Origin: Halomontanus rarus
GTDB lineage: Archaea > Halobacteriota > Halobacteria > Halobacteriales > Natrialbaceae
Assembly: GCF_017357405.1 (NCBI RefSeq)
Contig: NZ_CP071597.1
Location: 1,426,001 to 1,490,000, forward strand
Direction: 5' to 3'
DNA: 64,000 nucleotides
Shown here: positions 18,942 through 25,731 of the stretch, one piece after another
Layout of the letters: every line of letters starts with the position of its first letter
Numbering within the stretch: position 1 is the stretch's first letter
Notes under the pieces: generated by a model
What the model was told of the DNA's origin: nothing
Seen by the model: only the letters and a program-made list of their open reading frames with translations
Database searches by the model: none
Program-made: the position numbers and the translations under genes

Positions 18942-19002
18942 GGTGCCAAGACCCCTTCCTCAGCGAGTGCCGACGGCACGAGCAGGAAGGGGATACGGCA
19001 CC
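18942..19002. repeat. Three-tier nested inverted repeat
   Basis: Three perfect stems nest inside each other: GGTGCC 18942-18947 with GGCACC 18997-19002; CCCCTTCCT 18952-18960 with AGGAAGGGG 18984-18992; GTGCC 18967-18971 with GGCAC 18975-18979. The layout (C-rich stem closing on a GCGAG-type loop) resembles the right-end stem after tnpB. It may be the left end of the element or a remnant of another one. Confidence 0.8.
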
Positions 19003-19090
19003 GCTCGTCTTTCATCCACTGTTCTACAGCTGGCCCACAGGCCTACGTAATCGGTAATATTTTACGTATAGAGTGTAATGTGTGCATGCT

Positions 19091-19213
19091 GTGAAGCGGA
19101 AGACTATCACCATTCGGGAGGACCAAGATGAGTGGATCGAGGAACAACACCTCAACCTCTCATCGTTCGTCCGTGAGAAACTCGATGATCTCATCGAAGA
19201 ACGATCTGAATGA
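19091..19213 (+). CDS. Small ribbon-helix-helix-like protein upstream of tnpB
   Basis: A 40-residue protein starting at GTG 19091 (another GTG three codons earlier is possible). It reads as an N-terminal strand (RKTITIREDQDEW) and two helices (IEEQHLNLSSFVREKLDDLI), the pattern of a minimal ribbon-helix-helix DNA-binding protein. Its stop overlaps the tnpB start as ATGA, so the two are translationally coupled. Small genes of this kind accompany many haloarchaeal tnpB genes and may repress expression of the element; this is inferred, not shown. Confidence 0.7.
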   Translation: MKRKTITIREDQDEWIEEQHLNLSSFVREKLDDLIEERSE

Positions 19214-20421
19214 ACTACAACTACCGGTACAGACTCGAGCTGTCCGATACTCTCCGTGAGACGTTGGACCGACATCGAGATCTGTATCGACAAGTGTACA
19301 ATCATTTCCTCTACCGTCTCAATCACAACGACGGAACGGCGAAGTACGACGAGATCAACCAACTCCCATCGATCAAAGAATGGTGGGACGAGCTCACCGC
19401 CCTGTATTCTCGAACGCTTCAGAATGTCGTCGAGCGATTGTACGACAACCTCTCGAGGCTAAAAGATCAGAAGGACAATGGTCGTGCGGTTGGTCTACTC
19501 AAGTGGAAAGCACTGAACGAGTACCGATCGTTCACATACCGACAGTCCAGCTTCGAGCTCAAGAGTACGAGCGGTCAGACTGTCCTGCGACTCTCGAAGA
19601 TCGGAGAAATACCCGTTCATTTCCACCGAGATCTTCCCGACGGCGCTACGATCAAACAGGTAACGGTGAAAAAGGAGCCTACGGGCGAGTGGTTCGCTGT
19701 TCTTGGCATCGAAACGCCTGACGACCCACCAGAGAAGCCGGAAGTCCCTGAGAAGTGTGTCGGTATCGACGTTGGAATTCTCAAGTACGCCCACGACACT
19801 GACGGGTGCGCGATCGAATCGATTGACCTCTCGGACGAACGTGACCGCCTTGAGCGCGAGCAACGAAAACTCTCGCGCAAAGAGCATAGCTCAAACAACT
19901 GGGAGAAACACCGCCGTCGCGTGGCCGAATGCCACGCCGATCTGAAGCGAAAGCGCCGAGACTTTCTACACAAGCTCTCGAACTACTACGCTCGAGAGTA
20001 CGATCTTGTCGCAGTCGAAGATCTCGACGCGAAAGGGTTGGTCGAACTTGACGGCAACTCACGGAACCGTGCCGGAGCAGCGTGGGGAACGTTCCTGCGG
20101 ATGCTTGAGTACAAATGCAAACGCGAAGGAACACACTTCGTCGCTGTAGATCCAGCAGGAACGACCAAAGAGTGTGCAGCCTGTGGTATCTCGACAGACA
20201 AGCCGTTGTGGATTCGCGAGCACTCGTGTCCTTCGTGCGGTTTCACAGCGGACCGGGACTGGAACGCAGCCTGGAACATTCTTTCTCGTGGTATCAAGCA
20301 GTTAGGAGCGGGACGCTCCGAATCAACGCCTGTGGAGACTGCGCTCCCTACGGGAACCCATTCGGTTCCTGCAAAGCGCGTCGTAGAAGCAGGAAGCCCC
20401 GCCCTCAAGGAGCGAGCGTAA
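19210..20421 (+). CDS. tnpB: RNA-guided endonuclease TnpB family
   Basis: A 403-residue IS1341/TnpB protein. The RuvC triad is present: Asp187 in CVGIDVG, Glu270 in VAVEDLD, and Asp350 (with Asp348) in ADRDWNAAWNIL. The zinc finger has CAACGIS and CPSCGF. Full family length, no frameshift, so it looks active. In characterised relatives TnpB cuts DNA guided by an RNA transcribed from the right end, which helps the element persist. The ATG overlaps the stop of the upstream small gene. The 3' end of the gene runs into the right-end RNA structure. Confidence 0.93.
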   Translation: MNYNYRYRLELSDTLRETLDRHRDLYRQVYNHFLYRLNHNDGTAKYDEINQLPSIKEWWDELTALYSRTLQNVVERLYDNLSRLKDQKDNGRAVGLLKWKALNEYRSFTYRQSSFELKSTSGQTVLRLSKIGEIPVHFHRDLPDGATIKQVTVKKEPTGEWFAVLGIETPDDPPEKPEVPEKCVGIDVGILKYAHDTDGCAIESIDLSDERDRLEREQRKLSRKEHSSNNWEKHRRRVAECHADLKRKRRDFLHKLSNYYAREYDLVAVEDLDAKGLVELDGNSRNRAGAAWGTFLRMLEYKCKREGTHFVAVDPAGTTKECAACGISTDKPLWIREHSCPSCGFTADRDWNAAWNILSRGIKQLGAGRSESTPVETALPTGTHSVPAKRVVEAGSPALKERA

Positions 20422-20450
20422 GCGAGCGAGTAGGGTGGGGTAGTTCACAT
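20290..20450 (+). ncRNA. Probable omega-RNA (right-end RNA) of the tnpB element
   Basis: In this family the guide-RNA scaffold overlaps the 3' end of tnpB and the right end. Here CCCCGCCCT 20397-20405 can pair with AGGGTGGGG 20432-20440 (one G-U), spanning the tnpB stop at 20419-20421, with a GAGCGAGCG-type loop. The region ends at TAGTTCACAT. The guide would be the bases directly after about 20450. The 5' boundary is a guess. Confidence 0.55.
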
Positions 20451-20477
20451 GTCCCGTTCGACGGGGAAATCGTCGCG

Positions 20478-20816
20478 TCACTCCTGCCAACTCGGATTCT
20501 CTCGAGGCGGGCTGAAGATATCCACACCCCTGACGGTCTCGTCGCCACGATTTTCCGCGGCGTGGGGTTCGTCGTCAGGAATCGCGTAGGAATCGCCGGG
20601 GCCACAGACGATCTCCTCGCTCCCGGTGAGGAAAGTGAGTTCGCCCTCGTAGACGATTCCCGTTTGCTCGTTCGGGTGGCTGTGCTCTTCGACGACCGCA
20701 CCGGGTTCGATTTCGAAGTGCTGGACGTTCATCGACTCCGTTCCCGCGAGCACCGCCAGGTGGACGCCGTCGACCGCTTCCGTCGAGTCGGTCTCGGATA
20801 GTGGAACGCGTTCCAT
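20478..20816 (-). CDS. Cupin domain protein
   Basis: A 112-residue single-domain cupin. Motif 1 reads VVEEHSHPNEQTGIVYEG with the metal-binding His and Glu residues, and motif 2 is GPGDSYAIPDDEPHAAEN. Cupins of this size are often sugar isomerases, dioxygenases or small-molecule sensors; nothing narrows this one. ATG 20816 begins MERVPLSETD. It lies just outside the right end of the tnpB element, so the insertion is close to but not inside its coding region. Confidence 0.9.
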   Translation of the reverse strand: MERVPLSETDSTEAVDGVHLAVLAGTESMNVQHFEIEPGAVVEEHSHPNEQTGIVYEGELTFLTGSEEIVCGPGDSYAIPDDEPHAAENRGDETVRGVDIFSPPRENPSWQE

Positions 20817-20954
20817 ACCGACGAGACACGCGCTGTGATCAAAAACCGCTGCCTTCCGCTCCCGTCTGCTCTTCTCCTCCGGACCCGCCATCGACCACTT
20901 TCGCTCCGCCCGGCAAAGGTTGAACTTCGAGGGCCACCCAATTGGGACCGAGAC

Positions 20955-21479
20955 ATGTACGCCGTCGTCGGCTGTAGCGAGTGTTCGAACCTCTGGCTCA
21001 TCGAGGGCCGGGCCGAGACGTCCCAGTGCCCCCGCTGTGGCTCCCGGCGCAAGTACGAGAAACGCAAGAAGTTCGTCGAGACCGACGACCGGGATCACGC
21101 CCGCGAGGTCCGCGCCTCGATGCTCGCGAACCGGCAGGGCCACGGCGACGCCTTCGCCGAACTCGAGTCGATTTCCGACCTCGAGTCCCGGGTCGAAGAC
21201 GGCGTCGTCAGCGACGACGAGTACCTCGAGGCGTCGGGCCTCGACGTCGACGATATCGAGGCCGCCGGCGACCGCGACCCGCGCCAGCCCGCCAGCAGCG
21301 GGAGTCGCAAGGAGATCGTCGAGTCGGCGCTCGAAGACCTCGATCGACCCACCGAACAAGAGGTGATCGAGTACGCCAGCGAGCGAGGCGTTCCCGCAGA
21401 GTACGTGCAGTCGGCGCTCGAGAAACTCGCCCGGCGGGGCGCGGTCAGCGAGAGTCGAGGGCGGTATCGGTTGCTCTAA
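20955..21479 (+). CDS. DUF5817-type zinc-ribbon protein
   Basis: A 174-residue protein with an N-terminal zinc ribbon (GCSECSNLW at about 6-14 and CPRCGSRRKYEKRK at 25-38), an acidic middle, and a C-terminal winged-helix-like segment from about 115 (REVIESALEDLDRP-like helices, then VQSALEKLARRGAVSESRGRYRLL). This arrangement fits DUF5817, an archaeal family of probable nucleic-acid binders with a zinc ribbon fused to a wHTH. ATG 20955 is the start used in the family; the frame is open further upstream without a good start. Confidence 0.85.
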   Translation: MYAVVGCSECSNLWLIEGRAETSQCPRCGSRRKYEKRKKFVETDDRDHAREVRASMLANRQGHGDAFAELESISDLESRVEDGVVSDDEYLEASGLDVDDIEAAGDRDPRQPASSGSRKEIVESALEDLDRPTEQEVIEYASERGVPAEYVQSALEKLARRGAVSESRGRYRLL

Positions 21480-21544
21480 CATCGTGACTCCCCACGGCGA
21501 CGAGCAACGGGAGTGTTTTGAACACCAGAGACGAAGAGCAGCCA

Positions 21545-21967
21545 ATGACAGCCGACGAGACGGTCGACTTGCAGGCGGTGACGATCGGCGTCGGTACGCT
21601 GCTGGCGATCGGATTTCTCGCCTACGGAACGGTCGTGAGCGGATCGGTGTTCGGCGTGTCGACGGCGACCGCCGCGGCGTGGGCGTTCGCGGCGACGTTC
21701 GCCGTCCTCGCCGCCCTCCACGCCGCAACCGGTCGGACGGACCTGGCCCTCGCCCACGGCGGTGCGGCCGTTGGCTGGGGGCTGGTCCTCGTCGGCTCGA
21801 CCGGCGTCCACGTCCTGATGGGTCTCTTCTTCCTCGCCGTCGGCGGCGGGTACATCGCCCGGACGACGATCAGGGCGCGTGCCGAACAGCAAACACGAGA
21901 GATGGAGCGAAACGGAGCGAACGAGGGAGTGAAAGACCCACCGGAGGAAACGGCCCCCTCAGAGTAG
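21545..21967 (+). CDS. Small polytopic membrane protein
   Basis: A 140-residue protein with four hydrophobic segments (about 10-32, 40-62, 68-88 and 92-108) and a polar, charged C-terminal tail rich in Glu and Arg. No family was recognised. ATG 21545 begins MTADETVDLQ. Its stop codon overlaps by a few bases the end of the minus-strand gene at 21959-22087, so the two converge tail to tail. Confidence 0.75.
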   Translation: MTADETVDLQAVTIGVGTLLAIGFLAYGTVVSGSVFGVSTATAAAWAFAATFAVLAALHAATGRTDLALAHGGAAVGWGLVLVGSTGVHVLMGLFFLAVGGGYIARTTIRARAEQQTREMERNGANEGVKDPPEETAPSE

Positions 21968-22087
21968 GCCCGTTCTCGCGGCGATCGTCAACGTCAGGAC
22001 GACGATGGTGAGGATCACCTCGATCAGCAGCAGGTATCGGTAGGTACGGTGCAACTCGAGGACGGAGTGTGGACGATCGGTGGACAT
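21959..22087 (-). CDS. Tiny single-pass membrane protein
   Basis: A 42-residue protein from ATG 22087: a polar N-terminus (MSTDRPHSVLELHRTYRYLL) followed by one hydrophobic helix (IEVILTIVVLTLTIAA) and a short RTGLL tail. Its reading frame is intact, with the composition of a genuine small membrane protein. It lies 115 bases downstream of the HMG-CoA reductase stop on the same strand, so co-transcription is possible. No homolog is known to me. Confidence 0.6.
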   Translation of the reverse strand: MSTDRPHSVLELHRTYRYLLLIEVILTIVVLTLTIAARTGLL

Positions 22088-22202
22088 GGTGTGAACGTGG
22101 AACGTCCGCCGGTGCTCGCCGGTCGGACGCAGTACCGACTACCGTCTCGTCGGAAAAATACCATTGCCAACAGCGCAGAGTGAAAGTGAAAGTAGAACCG
22201 CG

Positions 22203-23459
22203 TCACCGGCCGAGATCCTGATGGGCGCTCGAGAGGTGTCTCGAGGCCAGCGCCGCCAGAAGCGACAGTTCGCCGGCGAGCGCGCCGACGGCGATCACTT
22301 CCGCCAGCGCGTCGGCGTTGCTGCCGGGTGGATCGCCGCCGCCGCGCAGGCCGACGACGTCGAGCGCCTCGGACTGGGTCGGGAGTTTCGTTCCGCCGCC
22401 GACCGTTCCGACCTCGAGGCTCGCGAGGCTCACGCTCGCGTACAGATCCGTCGTCCCGTCCTCGCGTTCTCGGGCATCCATCGTGGTGATCGTATTGGCA
22501 CCCTCGACGACCTGCGCTTCGTCCTGGCCGGTCGCGAGGAACGCGGCGCCGACGACGTTGGCGGCGTGGGCGTTGAATCCCAAGCTTCCGGCCTTGGCGC
22601 TGCCGATCAGGTTCTTTCGGGTGTTGGCCTCGGCGATGGCGTCGGCGGTCGTGTGCAGGCGCTCCTCGACGAGTTCGCCGGGGACGACGACGTCCGCCGT
22701 CACCGAGCGGCCCCGACCCTCGACGGCGTTGATCGCCGCGGGTTTCTTGTCCGAACAGAGGTTCCCCGAGAGGGCGACGAGCGACGCCGGCGTCTCCCGC
22801 TCGACGATCTCGCAGGCCTCGCCGGTCGCGATCGTGGCCATGTTCATCCCCATCGCGTCCTTGGTGTCGTAGGCGAACCGAAGGTAGACGGAGTCGCCGA
22901 CGACGTAGGGTTCGATCCCCAGCAACTCGCCGTGGCTCGTCGTCGATTCGGCGGCCTCGCGCAGCGTCTCGAGGTTGTCCGCGTCTTCGATCCACTCGAC
23001 GGTCTCGGCGGCCTCGACGACGCCGTCGACGCGGAAGACCGGAGCTCTGGTCATCCCCGATTTCGTGACGCGTGCGTTCGACCCGCCCGCAGAACGGATC
23101 GCGGAGAGGCCGCGGTTGACGGAGGCCAGCAGTGCGCCTTCGGTGGTCGCGAGCGGAAGGTAATAATCGCCGCTAGCGGCGCCGCCATCTATCGGGACGG
23201 GACCGACGACGCCCATCGGCACCTGCGCCGCGCCGATCATGTTCTCGATGTTCGGGTCCGCCTCCTCGGCGGGAAACCCGTAGTCGCCGACCGTCTCGAG
23301 GTCGGCACCGGTTTCGGCCTCGAGCAGGTGACGGCGGGCCTCGGCGGCCGTGTCGGGATCGACGTGGTCCTCGAGTTCGTGTAAACGAAGCGTTCCCGTT
23401 CGGACCCGTTCGGCGAGCTCGGCGGGGTCGGAATCCGAGTCGAGATCGGAGTCGGTCAT
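22203..23459 (-). CDS. hmgA: Hydroxymethylglutaryl-CoA reductase (NADPH)
   Basis: A 418-residue class I HMG-CoA reductase making mevalonate, the committed step to archaeal isoprenoid lipids. The key blocks are present: ENMIGAAQVPMGVVGP, the NADPH-binding DAMGMNMAT, the catalytic Lys in NLCSDKKPAAIN, the HAANVV block, and the flap His after GTVGGGTKLPTQ. Start ATG 23459 begins MTDSDLDSDSDPAEL, an Asp-Ser-rich head of simple repeats not seen in typical homologs. In haloarchaea this enzyme is the target of statins such as lovastatin and mevinolin. It is divergent from the amidohydrolase at 23559. Confidence 0.97.
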   Translation of the reverse strand: MTDSDLDSDSDPAELAERVRTGTLRLHELEDHVDPDTAAEARRHLLEAETGADLETVGDYGFPAEEADPNIENMIGAAQVPMGVVGPVPIDGGAASGDYYLPLATTEGALLASVNRGLSAIRSAGGSNARVTKSGMTRAPVFRVDGVVEAAETVEWIEDADNLETLREAAESTTSHGELLGIEPYVVGDSVYLRFAYDTKDAMGMNMATIATGEACEIVERETPASLVALSGNLCSDKKPAAINAVEGRGRSVTADVVVPGELVEERLHTTADAIAEANTRKNLIGSAKAGSLGFNAHAANVVGAAFLATGQDEAQVVEGANTITTMDAREREDGTTDLYASVSLASLEVGTVGGGTKLPTQSEALDVVGLRGGGDPPGSNADALAEVIAVGALAGELSLLAALASRHLSSAHQDLGR

Positions 23460-23558
23460 GCGTTTGCTGTGGCGGTCCCCCCGTGTAACAGTTGCTGATT
23501 CGGTCCAGAACCGGACTCGGACCCAACCGTTTTGGCCCTCGCCGGCGCGCTCTCGAGC

Positions 23559-25199
23559 ATGACCGAGGCTGCAGACCGTCTCTTCGTCGGGGGAGAGGTG
23601 TACACGCTCGCCGATCCGGACGAGACTAACGACGGGCACAGTGATGACGATTCAGCGCCGGACGCCGAAGCGATCGCCGTCCGCGACGGCGAGATCGTCG
23701 GGATCGGGAAGACGAACGATATCGAGTTCCTCGCAGGCGTCGAAACCGAGGTGATCGACTGCGACGGCGAAGTCGTCCTGCCGGGATTCGTCGACGCGCA
23801 CACGCACGTGGAGACCCTCGGCCGCTACGAGGTCCACGCCGACCTCGCCGACGCCGGGAGCGCCGGTGAGTGCGTCGATCGACTCGAGGCGCAGGCCGAC
23901 GCCGAACCGGACCGGGAGTGGATCCTCGGCTTCGGCTACGACGAGAGCGACTGGGACGATGCCCACCACCTCACCCGCACGGACCTCGATCGGGTCAGCG
24001 ACGACCGACCGGTCGTCGCCGTTCGCGTCGACATGCACACCGCCTCGCTGAACTCGGTCGCACTCGAGCGACTGCGCGAGGACCTTCCCGAGGAAGACGT
24101 CGAAACCGCAGGTGGAGAACCGACCGGCGTCGTCGTCGAACGTGCGACCGACGCGGTCTGGGACGTCGTCGAACCCGACCTCGAGGAGACGCGAGAACTG
24201 CTCGACGCCGCGATCGAGTACGCGACTGCTCGCGGCGTCACGGGCGTCCACGACATGGTCCGCGACTCGCACGCACCCCGCGTGTATCGCGACCTCGCGG
24301 CCGACGGCGACCTCCCGATCCGCGTGCGATTGAACTACTGGAGCGACCACCTCGAGAGCGTCCTCGAGACCGGACTGGTGACGAACGCTGGAAGCGAGTT
24401 CGTCCGAGTAGGTGCGATCAAGACGTTCACGGACGGGAGCATCGGTGCCCGGACCGCGAAGGTGTCCGAGCCGTACGCGGACGCTGCGGATCGAGACGGG
24501 ACCGAGGACGGCGACGAATCCCGAGACGCGGACACCGAGACGGCGGCGGCGGACCGCGGCCAGTGGGTCGTCGAACCCGAGGAACTCCGCTCGCTGGTCG
24601 ACCGGGTCGACGACGCCGGACTCCAGTTGTCGATCCACGCGATCGGCGACGAAGCCATCGAAGAGGCGGTGCACGCACTCGAGTCGACCGCCGACCCGGA
24701 GGGCGCTCGCCATCGAATCGAACACGCGGAACTCGCGACCGACGACCAGATAGAGCGGATGGCGGCGGCGGGACTCGTCGCCTCGATGCAACCGAACTTC
24801 CACCGCTGGGCGGACGAGGGCGGCCTCTACGACCGCCGACTCGGCGCCGAGCGTCGAACTCGATCCAATCGGCTTCGGGACGTTCTCGAGACCGGCGTCC
24901 CCCTCGCGTTCGGTTCGGACTGCATGCCCCTCGATCCGCTTTTAGGAGTCCATCACGCGGTCACCGCCCCGGTCGAGGGTCAGCGGCTCACGGTGACCGA
25001 GGCCCTGCGATCCTACACCGCTGGCGGCGCCTACGCGGGGTTCGACGAGGATCGACTCGGAACGCTCGCGGTCGGAAAGCGGGCGGATCTGGTCGTTCTC
25101 GAGGAGTCCCCCTGGGAACGATCGAACCGGATCGACGAGATCGACGTCGCGATGACCGTCGTGAACGGTGACGTCGTCTTCGACAGCTGCGACGGCTGA
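23559..25199 (+). CDS. Amidohydrolase family protein (YtcJ type)
   Basis: A 546-residue Amidohydro_3 protein of the YtcJ group, hydrolysing an N-acyl or carbamoyl-type substrate. The metal site begins at GFVDAHTHVETLGR and continues with GVTGVHDMV, HAIGDEAI and EHAELA, closing with a metal Asp in FGSDCMPLDPLLG. Between the barrel strands lies an acidic insertion at about 310-345 that interrupts the otherwise regular fold. Start ATG 23559 begins MTEAADRLFVGGEVYTLAD. It is divergent from hmgA, with a 99-base shared spacer. The substrate is unknown. Confidence 0.9.
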   Translation: MTEAADRLFVGGEVYTLADPDETNDGHSDDDSAPDAEAIAVRDGEIVGIGKTNDIEFLAGVETEVIDCDGEVVLPGFVDAHTHVETLGRYEVHADLADAGSAGECVDRLEAQADAEPDREWILGFGYDESDWDDAHHLTRTDLDRVSDDRPVVAVRVDMHTASLNSVALERLREDLPEEDVETAGGEPTGVVVERATDAVWDVVEPDLEETRELLDAAIEYATARGVTGVHDMVRDSHAPRVYRDLAADGDLPIRVRLNYWSDHLESVLETGLVTNAGSEFVRVGAIKTFTDGSIGARTAKVSEPYADAADRDGTEDGDESRDADTETAAADRGQWVVEPEELRSLVDRVDDAGLQLSIHAIGDEAIEEAVHALESTADPEGARHRIEHAELATDDQIERMAAAGLVASMQPNFHRWADEGGLYDRRLGAERRTRSNRLRDVLETGVPLAFGSDCMPLDPLLGVHHAVTAPVEGQRLTVTEALRSYTAGGAYAGFDEDRLGTLAVGKRADLVVLEESPWERSNRIDEIDVAMTVVNGDVVFDSCDG

Positions 25200-25731
25200 C
25201 CGGCCACTAAGTAACGACACGTCAAGACGAACACGTTGTCAGCGCCGACGCGAACACACGAGAATAACCGCCCAGTTATTATGTTCTAGGTTATAGGAAA
25301 TCGAAAATAACAAATATAATGAATACAGAAGAAGCCAATTCGGACCGCCACCATCACGAGATCCCAAACAGCATATAGGGCACATAAAGGAGGGATTAGG
25401 CGCCGTTAAGCGACATTGACAGACCATCTCCGAGAACGGAACTATTCCGTTGGAACGAGTCCGATATTCACCCGATATATCCCGATAAAGCGCCCCAGGT
25501 ACACGAATAGTTCTCGAAGAGGGAGTTGATCCTTGAAAGGGGACCTAGAGCGTTTATAATAGATTAGTTATATACTACTGAATCTGGTAGCTTTGGGGGG
25601 CGACGGCGTGACGTGACCCTCCGTTCAGAGACAAGAATACGAACTCACCGCGTGGCCGCGACCGGAGTCAACCGGAACGAACCCTGGAACCCGACGACGT
25701 AATACGTCGACGACGCAGTGCCCCGACGCCG
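25200..25731. other. Gene-free AT-rich spacer
   Basis: This 532-base gap between convergent genes has no supported gene. It has an AT-rich core (25250-25330), unlike the GC-rich flanks, and a run of TATA-like sequence near 25555-25575 (TTTATAATAGATTAG) that points toward the 3' end of the transducer gene. It looks like a decayed insertion or a spacer with antisense-promoter potential. Confidence 0.5.

Larger units (their letters stand above)
18942..20450 (+). mobile_element. IS1341-type element (IS200/IS605 family, tnpB only)
   Basis: The unit has a nested hairpin near its left side, a 40-residue ribbon-helix-helix-like gene, tnpB, and a right end whose stem overlaps the end of tnpB and closes with TAGTTCACA. 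No tnpA Y1 transposase is present, so it depends on a helper in trans for movement or persists as an RNA-guided nuclease. Its base composition is less GC-rich and less acidic-coding than the neighbours. The left boundary is approximate: no target duplication is made by this family. Confidence 0.75.

Noticed and set aside
19024..19362. Minus-strand frame over the start of the tnpB element
   Set aside because: Antisense to the small RHH-like gene and tnpB, without any recognised domain.
25239..25427. 62-codon minus-strand frame with several Cys
   Set aside because: Composition (Leu/Tyr/Ser/Cys-rich, not acidic) and AT-rich DNA do not fit a haloarchaeal gene; no spacing typical of a zinc ribbon.
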